Part shown: positions 36,533 to 45,074 of the stretch, in pieces
How the letters are laid out: the number at the start of each line of letters is the position of its first letter
Numbering within the stretch: the stretch's first letter is position 1
DNA from: Halopseudomonas formosensis
GTDB taxonomy: Bacteria; Pseudomonadota; Gammaproteobacteria; Pseudomonadales; Pseudomonadaceae
DNA: 64,000 bases
Assembly: GCF_900115905.1 (NCBI RefSeq)
Contig: NZ_FOYD01000013.1
Span: 1-64,000, forward strand
Direction of reading: 5' to 3'
Notes under the pieces: model-generated
What the model saw: only the letters and a program-made list of their open reading frames with translations
Database searches by the model: none
Told to the model about the DNA's origin: nothing
Translations under genes and position numbers: made by a program

Positions 36533-37222
36533 CTACCTTCCCTCCAGACGGAAATACAGGGTCTTGGTGGCTTCACGGGCCACCGGCTGACCGTTCTCCC
36601 GACGCGGGGCAAACCGCCAGCGGGCAGCGGCGCGGCGCGCCTCGCGCTCGAACACTCCGCGGGGCTCGGCGTGGGTAACCCGCAGGTTCTCCACCCGGCC
36701 ATCGGCGGTGATGGTGAAGGCCAGGGTGACCTCACCCTCGATGCCTGCGGCCAGCGCCCGCTGGGGATAGTTCGGCGGAATATCCACCAGCGGCGTTACC
36801 TCCTCGGCGGTGGAGGGCTCTGCCGCCGGTGCCGCTGCGGCTTCAGGCGGCGCGGCGGGCGCCACCACGGCGGGGGCCTCGGCGGCGGTCAATCCACTGA
36901 GCGAGGGCGTCACCGCAATGTTGATACCCGGCGTCGGCAGGTTGGGCACCGCGATATTCAGCTGCATGCTGCTGTCGACCCGGGGCTGCTGCACGGACGG
37001 CGGCTGCGGCACCTCGGGCGGTTGCGGGCGCTCCGGCGCCTCGCGTGGCTGTCTCTGGCGGGCATCGCTCTGGGTATCGGAGACGCTGCGCACGAAACTG
37101 ATCCGCGCCAGCTCGCTGGTCGGTTCGCGGTTGTCCCGCGGCGGCATGACCAGCGCGATCATCAGGGCGAACAGCGCCAGCGCCACCAGCAGTCCACCGG
37201 CAAAGCTGACCAGCAGCCGCAT
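36533..37222 (-). CDS. tonB: TonB family energy transducer
   Basis: Couples inner-membrane proton flow to outer-membrane receptors. The 229-residue protein has an N-terminal membrane anchor (about 5-27), a proline-rich spacer (about 55-80, less rich to 140) and a C-terminal TonB domain (about 148-225) with YPQRALAAGIEGEV. The short TonB with a modest spacer fits the TonB2 type. It overlaps the end of exbD by one base. No TonB-dependent receptor is encoded in the window. Confidence 0.92.
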   Translation of the reverse strand: MRLLVSFAGGLLVALALFALMIALVMPPRDNREPTSELARISFVRSVSDTQSDARQRQPREAPERPQPPEVPQPPSVQQPRVDSSMQLNIAVPNLPTPGINIAVTPSLSGLTAAEAPAVVAPAAPPEAAAAPAAEPSTAEEVTPLVDIPPNYPQRALAAGIEGEVTLAFTITADGRVENLRVTHAEPRGVFEREARRAAARWRFAPRRENGQPVAREATKTLYFRLEGR

Positions 37223-37635
37223 CAGATGTCTCCCGCGGTGGCTGCCAGGGCCACGTCGGTAACCCCGGCCATGCGCACCTGATCCATGACCCGGATCACC
37301 ACGCCGCTGCGGGCGTCCTGATCGGCCTGCACCACCACGCTGCTGTCGGGCTGGTCCACCCGCAGCCGCTCCACCGCCGCGCGCACGCCGCGGATATCCA
37401 CCTGCTGGCGATCGATCCAGATCTCGCCGTTGGGGTCCACCGCAATCAGGATGTTGCCCTTGGGCTGCTGCTCAGCACTGTCCGCGCTCGGGGTGTTGAC
37501 CTCGATGCCGGTGGTCTTGATGAAAGTGCTGGTGACGATGAAGAAGATCAGCATGATGAACACCACGTCGAGCATGGGTGTCAGGTCGATGCCGGCCTCT
37601 TCGTCGCTGGCCGCGGAATGTCTGCGCATGCGCAT
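37222..37635 (-). CDS. exbD: biopolymer transport protein ExbD
   Basis: Inner-membrane stator subunit. The 137-residue protein has a single membrane helix (about 18-40) containing the proton-relay aspartate in DLTPMLDVVFIMLIFF (D24), followed by a periplasmic domain. It lies between exbB and tonB with 12 bp and a one-base overlap. Confidence 0.95.
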   Translation of the reverse strand: MRMRRHSAASDEEAGIDLTPMLDVVFIMLIFFIVTSTFIKTTGIEVNTPSADSAEQQPKGNILIAVDPNGEIWIDRQQVDIRGVRAAVERLRVDQPDSSVVVQADQDARSGVVIRVMDQVRMAGVTDVALAATAGDI

Positions 37636-37647
37636 GTCGAGAGTTTC

Positions 37648-38166
37648 CTATTCGTGACGCAGGCGGTCGGATAACCGCTGCATGGCAAGCCGCGACTGGG
37701 CATCGAGGCGGGCCAGACAAAACAGACCGCTGATGGCGATCACCATCCCGGCCATGGTCGGTACCGTGGCCCGTGACACCCCGCCGGCCATGGCCCGGGG
37801 GTTGCCGGTGCCGCTGACCGACAGCACATCGAATACCTGGATCATGCCGCTGACCGTACCCAGCAGGCCGAGCAGCGGACACAGGGCGATCAGCACCCGG
37901 ATCAACGGCATGAAGCGCTCCAGGCGCTGTCGGGCGACTGACAGCCAGGCCTGGCGGACGTAGCGCGAAGCGACGCTGCTGCGATCGCTGCGGCGCAGCC
38001 AGTGACGCTCCAGCCCCGCTGCACGCTGGGGGAAGATCCGCCACAGATACCACAGGCGCTCGACCATCAGCGTCCAGAGCACTATGGTGAACCCGAGAAT
38101 GGTCCACAGCACCCAGCCGCCGCTGTCGAGGAAGTCCCGCAGCAACCAGAAGGCTTCACTCACCAC
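37648..38166 (-). CDS. exbB: ExbB-type proton channel subunit
   Basis: MotA/TolQ/ExbB protein. The 172-residue protein has three membrane helices, the last two forming the conserved channel (ALCPLLGLLGTVSGMI and GMVIAISGLFCLARL). It starts with GTG (a second GTG follows directly) and overlaps the end of ttpC by 11 bp. With the larger ExbB-like protein upstream, this operon has two proton-channel-type genes, as in Vibrio TonB2 clusters. Confidence 0.93.
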   Translation of the reverse strand: MVSEAFWLLRDFLDSGGWVLWTILGFTIVLWTLMVERLWYLWRIFPQRAAGLERHWLRRSDRSSVASRYVRQAWLSVARQRLERFMPLIRVLIALCPLLGLLGTVSGMIQVFDVLSVSGTGNPRAMAGGVSRATVPTMAGMVIAISGLFCLARLDAQSRLAMQRLSDRLRHE

Positions 38167-39502
38167 GTTTGGCTCCGGGGTCCAGATGCAGGGCGATGAG
38201 CCCGGCGCTCTGCTGTTCCAGCACCTGGGTCAGGGCCTTGCTGCGCGCGGCCAGGGTGGCATGCAGGAACAGCAGCGGAATGGCCACTACCAGACCCTGG
38301 ACCGTGGTCACCAGGGCCTGGGAAATGCCACCGGCCATCAGCTTCGGATCACTGGTACCGAACAGGGTGATGGCCTGGAAGGTGACGATCATGCCGGTGA
38401 CGGTACCCAGCAGGCCGAGCAGCGGGGCAACGGCGGCGAACAGCTTGATCAGCGAGTTGCCGCGATCCAGCACCGGGGTTTCCCGCAGGATGGCCTCGTC
38501 CAGCTTCAGCTCCAGGGTCTCCAGATCCTCCAGCCTGGGCTGATCGCCGATCACACCGAGAATGCGGCCCAGCGGGTTGTCGTCACGCAGGTTGCCCAGG
38601 TCGTTGGCCTGCTGATCGATCTGCCGGGAGACACGGAACAGCCAAGCCAGCTTGGCCAGCGCCAGCAGCACGCCCAGGGCGCCGAGGGCCATGATCACGT
38701 AGCCGACCAGACCGCCCTGGTGCACGCGGTCCATGAAGGTCGGGGTCTGCTGCATCTGCGCCAGCACGGTACCCCGGGTCGGGTCCACCAGCAGATCCGC
38801 CAGCTCGCTGCGCGGTGCGGCAAAATCCCTGATCAGATCCCGCGAGCCCGGCTGCCGGTTGAGCACCTGCAGCACCTCCACCTCGCTGCGGTAACCCAGG
38901 TACTGGTCATCGGCGATGGCCACGAAGGGGCCGACCAGCAGTACCGGCGCCTGCTGTTGCTGGCCGTCGCGGTCGACCACGGGCGCATTGATCCTGCTGA
39001 TCCTGCCGCTGGCGGTCATGTCTTCCTGCAGCATGAACCAGAACTGCTCCAGACTCTCCACGGTGGGAATGCGGGTAGATGAGGCCAGCCGATCGAGCTG
39101 CGCCAGGCGATCGGGAAACTGGATGTTGAGCAGGGAATCCTGCCACTGACTGCGGGTGTCGGAGGCCATCTGGCGGACCACGCCGAACAGCTCGCCGAGG
39201 TAACCGCTGCGCTGCTTCATCTGCGCCTCGGTGTCGGCCAGCGCCTGTTCCAGACGGTCGAATTCAGCCTTGAGCCGGTCAGCCTCGGCCTTGATCGGCG
39301 CCAGCTCCTGCTCGGCCTGCCGCATCAGCTGCTGCTGGCGGTCGCGCTCACGCAGGAACTCGGCTTCGCGCTCGCGCATGGCGGCCTGCTCGCTGCTGCG
39401 CAGCTGGCGGATGTCCTGCAGCAGCTGGTCCAGAGAGGCGGGCTGGGCCAGGGCAATGGGGCTGGCCAGTACCAGGGTCAGGGCAATCCAGAAATGTCTC
39501 AT
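38156..39502 (-). CDS. ttpC: TtpC-like large ExbB-family protein
   Basis: The 448-residue protein has a signal peptide (1-19), a long periplasmic coiled coil (about 22-110), a globular region and a C-terminal ExbB/TolQ channel domain (about 270-440, with LLGLLGTVTGMI). This architecture is that of TtpC, a fourth component required with TonB2-ExbB2-ExbD2 in Vibrio. Its ATG overlaps the TGA of the DUF3450 gene (ATGA). Confidence 0.9.
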   Translation of the reverse strand: MRHFWIALTLVLASPIALAQPASLDQLLQDIRQLRSSEQAAMREREAEFLRERDRQQQLMRQAEQELAPIKAEADRLKAEFDRLEQALADTEAQMKQRSGYLGELFGVVRQMASDTRSQWQDSLLNIQFPDRLAQLDRLASSTRIPTVESLEQFWFMLQEDMTASGRISRINAPVVDRDGQQQQAPVLLVGPFVAIADDQYLGYRSEVEVLQVLNRQPGSRDLIRDFAAPRSELADLLVDPTRGTVLAQMQQTPTFMDRVHQGGLVGYVIMALGALGVLLALAKLAWLFRVSRQIDQQANDLGNLRDDNPLGRILGVIGDQPRLEDLETLELKLDEAILRETPVLDRGNSLIKLFAAVAPLLGLLGTVTGMIVTFQAITLFGTSDPKLMAGGISQALVTTVQGLVVAIPLLFLHATLAARSKALTQVLEQQSAGLIALHLDPGAKRGE

Positions 39503-40266
39503 TGTGCAGCTCCCTGTTCACTGACCGGGGGTAAGGGCAGACGCAGCAGCGCCGGGGTCTGCTGCTGGCGGGCAATATTGAGGCCCTGCTGCAGGGTGCG
39601 ATTGTAGCTGGCGGGCAATGGCTGCCATTGCCGGGAGGCGTTGTCCCAGTAGCCCTGGGTGTGGCCGTCCAGGGTCTGGTAGAACAGCATCAGCCGGCCC
39701 AGCCGCAGGAACTCCACCACACGTTCACTGCCGTCGACGTCCAGACTGCCGCGCCAGGCTTCCAGGGTACGGCCGTAATCACTCTCGATCTGATACGCCT
39801 CCAGTACCCGGCGGTATTTTTCTGCCACTGTCACTTCCGGGCGGATCATCAGGGCCTTGAGCTGCTCCAGGCGGTCGGTGCGCTCATCCAGCAGGAAGGG
39901 CACGTCCAGCTCGATGAACTGCTCGAGCGAGCTGAGCATGCGCTGCAACAGTGGCATGACCTCGGCCTGGGTTTCCTCGATGGTCGCCAGCTGCGCCTGC
40001 AGCTCCGCCAGCTCCCGGCGCTGGGATTCGACCATGCCGGCCAGCTGCTTGTTGTAGTCGGCCAGCTGGTCCTTCTGCTGGATGGCGTTGCGATAGCGGT
40101 TCAGCGCATCCCGTGTTGCATCGTCCAGCTGATCGATACGCTGTTGCGAGCGTTGCGCCTCCGTCATCAGCGCCTCACCCTCGGCCAGCGCCTGCTCCCC
40201 CGCACTCTGCGCCAGGGCCAGTCCCGGTAACAGCCCCGCCATCAGGATTATTCGAACCAATCTCAT
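39499..40266 (-). CDS. DUF3450 periplasmic coiled-coil protein
   Basis: First gene of the TtpC-TonB operon. The 255-residue protein has a signal peptide (1-19, ALAQ), a coiled coil (about 25-115) and a C-terminal alpha/beta region with GYWDNASRQW. DUF3450 proteins accompany TtpC-type systems; their molecular role is unknown. A Fur-box candidate lies 45-63 bp upstream of the ATG. Confidence 0.88.
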   Translation of the reverse strand: MRLVRIILMAGLLPGLALAQSAGEQALAEGEALMTEAQRSQQRIDQLDDATRDALNRYRNAIQQKDQLADYNKQLAGMVESQRRELAELQAQLATIEETQAEVMPLLQRMLSSLEQFIELDVPFLLDERTDRLEQLKALMIRPEVTVAEKYRRVLEAYQIESDYGRTLEAWRGSLDVDGSERVVEFLRLGRLMLFYQTLDGHTQGYWDNASRQWQPLPASYNRTLQQGLNIARQQQTPALLRLPLPPVSEQGAAQ

Positions 40267-40310
40267 CCGCTATCTCCAGCTCCGGCGGAATAAGGCACCC
40301 CGCCACAAAA

Positions 40311-40329
40311 GAGAACCATTATCATCTGC
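40311..40329 (-). promoter_or_regulatory. Fur box candidate upstream of the DUF3450-TonB operon
   Basis: On the minus strand GCAGATGATAATGGTTCTC matches the 19-bp Fur consensus GATAATGATAATCATTATC at 13 positions, including the full central GATAAT. It sits where a -35 box would be for a promoter with TATTCC near 40290. Iron control fits a TonB system, but the score is moderate. Confidence 0.5.
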
Positions 40330-40383
40330 ATCCCATCACAATTCAACCGCGACATTCCGTCGCAAGCCCTTCCGGCCGAACAA

Positions 40384-40397
40384 TTGCTTCAGATCAA
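40384..40397 (+). promoter_or_regulatory. ANR/FNR box candidate upstream of oprG
   Basis: TTGCT-TCAG-ATCAA differs from the ANR consensus TTGAT-N4-ATCAA at one base. It is centred about 66 bp before the ATG, a suitable place for class-II activation with a -10-like CGTAAA near 40418. OprG of P. aeruginosa is known to respond to low oxygen and iron. Confidence 0.55.
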
Positions 40398-40456
40398 TAT
40401 TTGCTCCGACCCGGCTTCGTAAAGTGGCTCCATCAAAACTTCAGGAGCCAACACCT

Positions 40457-41167
40457 ATGTCACGCACTGTATCCAGACTCTCCGCCGGCCTGCTGCTTGT
40501 TCCCGCTCTGCTGGCGGCTTCCATCGCCCAGGCCCACCAGGCCGGTGACATCATTGTCCGCGCCGGCGCGGTCACTGTTGATCCGCGTGAGGACAGTGGT
40601 CGCCTCAATCTGGACGGCGCAGCCGCTGGTGGTACCAGCGCAACCTTGGACAGCGACACCCAGCTGGGTCTGAACTTTGCCTACATGCTGACCGACAAGG
40701 TCGGTATTGAGCTGCTGGCTGCTACCCCCTTCAGTCATGAAGTGGGCGTCAAAGGTGTAAGCGCCCTGACCGGCATACCTGGCCTGGACGGAAAACTGGC
40801 GGATATCAAGCACCTGCCGCCGACCGTGAGCGTGGTGTACTACCCGCTGGCCAACGGTTCTGCGTTCCAACCCTACGTTGGCGTAGGTCTGAACTACACC
40901 ACCTTCTTCCAGGAAGACCTGAGCAGCGCCAGGAAGGCGCAGGGCTTCAGCAGCCTGGAGCTGGACGACTCCTTTGGCCTGGCCTTCCAGGTTGGTGCTG
41001 ACTATATGCTCAGCGACAAATGGATGGTCAACGCCCAGGTTCGCTATATCGATATCGATACCGAAGCTACCGTCAAGGGCCCCACTGCTCTCGGCGTGCA
41101 GAAGACCAAAGTCGACGTCGACGTCGATCCCTGGGTGTACATGGTGGGTCTGGGCTACAAGTTCTGA
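40457..41167 (+). CDS. oprG: outer-membrane protein OprG (OmpW family)
   Basis: Eight-stranded outer-membrane barrel implicated in uptake of small hydrophobic molecules and in iron/anaerobic responses. The 236-residue protein has a signal peptide (1-25, ending AQA before HQAGD), OmpW-family sequence and a C-terminal phenylalanine (YKF). The start at 40457 has CAGGAG. The coding sequence ends in front of a 15-bp perfect terminator stem. Confidence 0.94.
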   Translation: MSRTVSRLSAGLLLVPALLAASIAQAHQAGDIIVRAGAVTVDPREDSGRLNLDGAAAGGTSATLDSDTQLGLNFAYMLTDKVGIELLAATPFSHEVGVKGVSALTGIPGLDGKLADIKHLPPTVSVVYYPLANGSAFQPYVGVGLNYTTFFQEDLSSARKAQGFSSLELDDSFGLAFQVGADYMLSDKWMVNAQVRYIDIDTEATVKGPTALGVQKTKVDVDVDPWVYMVGLGYKF

Positions 41168-41180
41168 TCGCCTGCCCTGC

Positions 41181-41214
41181 AATGACAACGGCCGCTTCTG
41201 CGGCCGTTGTCATT
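41181..41214 (+). terminator. bidirectional hairpin terminator after oprG
   Basis: Perfect 15-bp inverted repeat (41181-41195 and 41200-41214) with a TTCT tetraloop, between the convergent oprG and epimerase-like genes. The stem ends in AATGAC/GTCATT; there is a TTTG on the oprG side and weak U content on the other, so termination may be partly factor-assisted. Confidence 0.75.
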
Positions 41215-41232
41215 TGTGGGTTCCGGATTGCC

Positions 41233-42114
41233 TCAGCGGCTGAGCTGCTCCAGCAATTCGGGCATCTGCGCGCGCCAGCTGCGCTGCTTGATGCCGAACA
41301 CCATCATCAGCTGGCGCGCCAGCAGCGCGGCGTTGCGCGGCCGACCACCCAGGGCTGGCAGGGTTTCGAAGGGCGCCGGTTCGATGGCGACGTCGGCCTG
41401 CAGCTGGCCGCTGCCGATCAGCTCCTGCATCACATACTGGACAAAGCCGATCCAGGTGGTCGCTTCACTGCTGCCATAGTGATAGGTACCCCACAACGGG
41501 GCCGCGCAGTCGATCTGCTTGAGCACCGACAGAATCACCCGTGCGGCGTCGGCGACCGGCGTGGGGTTGCCCCGCCACTCCTCGGCCAGGGTGATCAGCC
41601 TGGTGGACTTGAGCTGATCGACCAGCTGACCCAGGGGGCCGTCCGGGCAGGCATCAAGCAGCCAGCTGAAACGCATTATCACATGCTGGGGGCAGCGATC
41701 ACGCAGCAGCCGCTCCAGATCCAGCTGCAACTGCCCGAGGGCGCCGGCGGGGGATTCCTCATCCTTTTCGGTATAGGCCGACGACTTGCGCCCGTCGAAC
41801 ACCCGGGCGCTGGAAAGCATCATCAAGGGTGTCTGCCTGGCTGCACAGCCCTCGATCAGCCGTTCTTCGAAGGCCCGCTGGGCCTCCAGGGTCTGCGCGT
41901 CCTGCAGGCCCAGCTGGAACTGCTCGCGATAGAACGCCAGGTTGAGTATCAGGTCGGGCTTGGCGCCATTGAGCAACTGGTCGGCCATGTCCGGCTGCCA
42001 GCCCTGCTCCGGACGCTCCACCGCCTCCAGCCGGATGAACTCGGCCGCCGCCTGGGACAGCAATGCCTGCCCCATCGAGTTCTCCGCCCCCAGCACCAAA
42101 ACCCGCATTCGCAT
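41233..42114 (-). CDS. NAD(P)-binding RmlD-like epimerase/reductase
   Basis: The 293-residue protein has an N-terminal Rossmann start (RVLVLGAENSMGQALL) and a body resembling dTDP-4-dehydrorhamnose reductase (RmlD) proteins, e.g. SSARVFDG and a PTPVADAAR segment. The GxxGxxG motif is degenerate (GAENSMG) and the YxxxK dyad is not clear, so catalytic activity is uncertain. The start may be either of two near ATGs (42114 or 42108). It is convergent with oprG, as in P. aeruginosa to my recollection. Confidence 0.75.
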   Translation of the reverse strand: MRMRVLVLGAENSMGQALLSQAAAEFIRLEAVERPEQGWQPDMADQLLNGAKPDLILNLAFYREQFQLGLQDAQTLEAQRAFEERLIEGCAARQTPLMMLSSARVFDGRKSSAYTEKDEESPAGALGQLQLDLERLLRDRCPQHVIMRFSWLLDACPDGPLGQLVDQLKSTRLITLAEEWRGNPTPVADAARVILSVLKQIDCAAPLWGTYHYGSSEATTWIGFVQYVMQELIGSGQLQADVAIEPAPFETLPALGGRPRNAALLARQLMMVFGIKQRSWRAQMPELLEQLSR

Positions 42115-42193
42115 TCAGATAGACCCGCCCATGCCATTGAGATAGTGCATTGTGCAATGTCCAGCGCGATCCGTCACCCGGGTTTCTGCGGTC

Positions 42194-42871
42194 TCAGGTA
42201 TAGGTGATCAGCGCCTGACGATCCGGCCGATCCAGATGGGGGACATTGTTGAAGCTGCTCAGGCGCATGGCTCGGCTGTTGAAGCGGCAGTGGGTGATGG
42301 CCGTGTTGCGGGTCTGCAGGTTGAGTTCGATCATCACCGACTCCGGTGCCTGCAGCAGCTGGCGCACCACCATGGCAATGGCGCCGCCGGAACTGACCAC
42401 CAGCAGACGCTGCCCGACATGGTTCTGCATGACGGTGTCACAGAAGGTTTTCAGACGTTGTTCGAAGCTGGCCCAGGTCTCGGGCAGATCACCCTGCAGC
42501 TCGCCGGTCGACCACAGCAATATGCCCTTCTTCAAACGACGGAAGAAGTCGGCTGCCACCGGCTTCTCCGGCAGGGCATGTTCGGGGAACTGGGTGGTAT
42601 AGGCGCGCAGCACCGAGTGGAAATCGAACTCGTTGAGCTCCGGATACACCTGGAACTGCTGCTCCCCAAGGCCCATGCCCACGCAGATGCCTTCGGCCGT
42701 CTCCCGATGACGCACCATGTCCCCGGTGATGATGTGATCGAACCGGGTGTCGCGCTCGGCAAAGTATTCACCCAGCAGGCGCGCCTGCTCATGCCCCAGC
42801 TCGGACAGCTGGTCGTAATTGCTTGAGCCGAAGGACGCCTGACCATGGCGCACAAAATAGATTTCCGACAT
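42194..42871 (-). CDS. histidine phosphatase family protein
   Basis: Phosphoglycerate-mutase-like phosphatase. The 225-residue protein has the catalytic RHGQ with H9 at the N-terminus, the partner HRETAEG segment near 69 and a second histidine-side motif VSSGGAIAMV. The start at 42871 follows a weak GGAGC. The substrate is unknown. It marks the end of the conserved block; the sequence beyond it is accessory. Confidence 0.88.
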   Translation of the reverse strand: MSEIYFVRHGQASFGSSNYDQLSELGHEQARLLGEYFAERDTRFDHIITGDMVRHRETAEGICVGMGLGEQQFQVYPELNEFDFHSVLRAYTTQFPEHALPEKPVAADFFRRLKKGILLWSTGELQGDLPETWASFEQRLKTFCDTVMQNHVGQRLLVVSSGGAIAMVVRQLLQAPESVMIELNLQTRNTAITHCRFNSRAMRLSSFNNVPHLDRPDRQALITYT

Positions 42872-42921
42872 GCCTGCTCCACAGATTCTGGGCGAAAAAA
42901 AAGCCCGGGGCATCCATACTC

Positions 42922-44090
42922 ATGCAGCCCAACCGGATAGACAAGGTCATCAAAGAAGAGAATACCTGCGGCAAAGTGACAACTATCCTGCCAGAGGGGG
43001 CAGGACTGGTGCTTTACCTCGGCTCCACAACTCAGCAGGAAACCCGACAGAAAGTCTTGATTTTTATCTTGATAGCAGTTGCCTTGTCCTGACCGTACAG
43101 TTCTTTGCTTTTTATCTGGCCTCTTTTTTTACTGGGACCCGCTCGGTAAACCCCTACCTGATGTATCCCGGGTTCGACAACCCGCGCTTCTTTGGCCAAT
43201 TCCAGACCATAATGATACCGATCATGCATGGACTATATTTTCATCGCATTTGGCAAGAGAAAATATTCAACCGCGGGATACTGGCAGCGATACTGATTCT
43301 TCAATGGTGTATTGTCTGGGCTCTGGCAGGGCGCGGTGTCATGCTCGGAATAGCAGCCGCCTTCAGCATCTTGCTACTTACTACAGGCCCTCGGTACAGG
43401 AGGCTGCTCCTGCAAGCGCTACTTGCCATGCTGATCGGACTAGCCCTGTACTGGCTGTTTTTCTTCTGCATCCCTTCCTGGGCCGGACTGGCACAGGATA
43501 TTCCTTCCGGCCTGAGGTTTGGTCTATCAAAGCGCGACACCCTATGGCTTGGCGCGTGGGAGATGATCAAGAGCAATCCTCTGCTGGGCGTTGGCCCGCT
43601 ACACTTTTCCGCTGTCTGGAATCATATAGGTGCCCATCCTCACCAGGCCGTGTTGCAATTTGCAGCAGAATGGGGAGTACCGGCAACGCTGCTGCTGTTA
43701 TGGATCGTCGCACGCGCCATGTGGCAGGGGTTAATGGTAGTACGTACGCAACCCACTCCCTTGGACGCTGGTCTCTGGGCAGCACTAATGGCATCGCTGG
43801 TGCTGGCTCAGGTAGACGGCGTATTTGTCATGCCCTACACCGAAGGCTGGCTGGCACTCATAGCTGGCCTGGCCTTGGCACGATGGCAACAACCAGGTCA
43901 TGCAGCCAACACCTTGAGCCTCTGGTCCGGGTATATGATGAAAGCCGTTCTGTTGCTGGCAGTTCTTGTTATCGCCAAAATCCTGATCGTCGACGTCCCT
44001 GTTTTGCATGAGACCTATCGTGAGTTTTACGAACAGCACCGTATCGGCAGCCCACCAAGATTCTGGGATCAAGGGTGGATTCCAATGTAG
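42922..44090 (+). pseudogene. frameshifted, 5'-truncated O-antigen-ligase/Wzy-like gene
   Basis: From about 43095 to the stop at 44090 one frame encodes a polytopic protein with Wzy/ligase features: DNPRFFGQFQT, LAGRGVMLGIA and NPLLGVGP followed by HPHQAVLQFAAEWG. The frame before this (ending at TGA 43090-43092) encodes a hydrophobic helix (KVLIFILIAVALS) that joins smoothly to LTVQFFAFYLASFF in the second frame if one base was lost near 43085-43092. Roughly the first hundred residues usual for the family are missing. It is less G+C-rich than its neighbours, suggesting acquired DNA. A functional short protein is unlikely but not excluded. Confidence 0.65.
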
Positions 44091-44204
44091 TGTCCTACTA
44101 TCCGATAGAGGAGCATTTGTACTCCTCCCCCCCCAACTCGCCAAGACTCGTTGTTTCCGGGGTTAAAACCATCAGCTATATAAGCTTTTAGAGAGCCTGG
44201 CCGA

Positions 44205-44378
44205 CAGGGTTGTGCCGACGGTCGGTTTTCAGGACCGGAAAATGCTCCTGCATTTACGGCACTTCCGCCATCCCTGGCGGTCGGATAAAAACCGCGAGCT
44301 TACAGGGACGTACTTGCAGCGTGTCGTAGCAGGGGCGTCCCAACGCAACGGCGGAAACGCCGAGTGGCTGAAGGTTTT
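44205..44378 (+). repeat. interspersed repeat B, copy 1 (rearranged)
   Basis: Three blocks recur at 53858-54172: 44205-44233 (28/29 identical to the reverse complement of 53966-53994), 44306-44347 (39/42 identical to 54126-54167, same strand) and 44339-44378 (38/40 identical to the reverse complement of 54034-54073). Block order and orientation differ between the copies, so the element is modular. No coding potential is evident; it fills part of the 576-bp gap after the ligase remnant. Confidence 0.8.
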
Positions 44379-44415
44379 TACCCACCCTTTCTGATTGCCC
44401 GCACCGTCTCAGGTG

Positions 44416-44463
44416 CCTGCTTCGCAGCCTTTCGGCGCGAGGGCGCGCCTCCTACAGGAAAGG
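44416..44463 (-). repeat. REP-like palindromic element
   Basis: On the minus strand it reads TTTCCTGTAGGAGGCGCG and continues to CGCCGAAAGGCTGCGAAGC, the general form of Pseudomonas REP sequences (CTGTAGGAGCG...GCGAAAGG). The core is a 6-bp stem GGCGCG/CGCGCC (44434-44439, 44444-44449). Only one copy was noticed here. Confidence 0.6.
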
Positions 44464-44610
44464 TGGCCCAAGATTTGTGCTTCGCTACAGACAGGATGAT
44501 TTGCGACAGAGCGGCAAGCAAGACTTCAATGCAACCGACTGGCCACCAGTCTGTTCAGACTGACACCCACCTCCGCCGCCTGAATCACCAGTGAACGGTG
44601 TGTTTCGGGC

Positions 44611-44660
44611 GAGTCCGCTCATCGAGCTGGTGCTCGACGCTCCCAGGTGGGGCGTTATGC
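44611..44660 (+). repeat. hairpin repeat A, copy 1
   Basis: Core stem TCGAGC-TGGT-GCTCGA (44622-44637) preceded by GTCCGCTCA and followed by CGCTCCCAGGTGGGGCGTT. It lies 6 bp beyond the stop of the toxin gene. Three related copies occur at 45884, 51001 (inverted) and 51075. Confidence 0.75.
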
Positions 44661-44666
44661 TGCGCT

Positions 44667-45074
44667 TCAGAGCTTCATTACTTCAAACTTGCCGGGTACG
44701 CTGAATCGCCAGCCAACCTTGAACACGCCACCGCCAGTGATGCGTTCCGCCTGCTCGGTAATAGCTGGCCACCAGCGGACCAGATTGTGCGCAGTATCCC
44801 AGAAAGGTGCCTTGTGCCATTGTTTTGCGAGAACAAAGATAGCCAGCCCCGACTCACTGAACGCTCGCTTTTCCATCGATCCCTTGCTGAATTTATCCTT
44901 GGAAACGACAACCCAGTTGCCTTCCGCCCGCAATTGACTGATCCACTCGATATCAGGCGTATTGGCCTTGAACTTTTCACGCAAGGCAGTGACCTGATGC
45001 CCATCGGCTTTACTCAGCTCATGTAAAGCCCTGGCCAATGCTGGAGGCAGATTGTTATCCAGAAGAAACTTCAT
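44667..45074 (-). CDS. DUF5615 PIN-like toxin (VapC45-like)
   Basis: Predicted ribonuclease toxin. The 135-residue protein has the DUF5615 layout: KFLLDNNLPP (D6), DGHQVTAL, DIEWI and VVVSKDKF, an abbreviated PIN fold with conserved acidic residues, then a longer C-terminal extension than minimal members. Its ATG overlaps the stop of the upstream DUF433 gene (ATGA), the usual antitoxin-toxin order. Both are less G+C-rich than the surrounding housekeeping genes. Confidence 0.8.
   Translation of the reverse strand: MKFLLDNNLPPALARALHELSKADGHQVTALREKFKANTPDIEWISQLRAEGNWVVVSKDKFSKGSMEKRAFSESGLAIFVLAKQWHKAPFWDTAHNLVRWWPAITEQAERITGGGVFKVGWRFSVPGKFEVMKL

Noticed and set aside
44212-44594. Short open frames (60-76 codons) in the gap after the ligase remnant
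   Set aside because: They lie within repeat B and the REP-like element, lack ribosome-binding sites and have no family resemblance.
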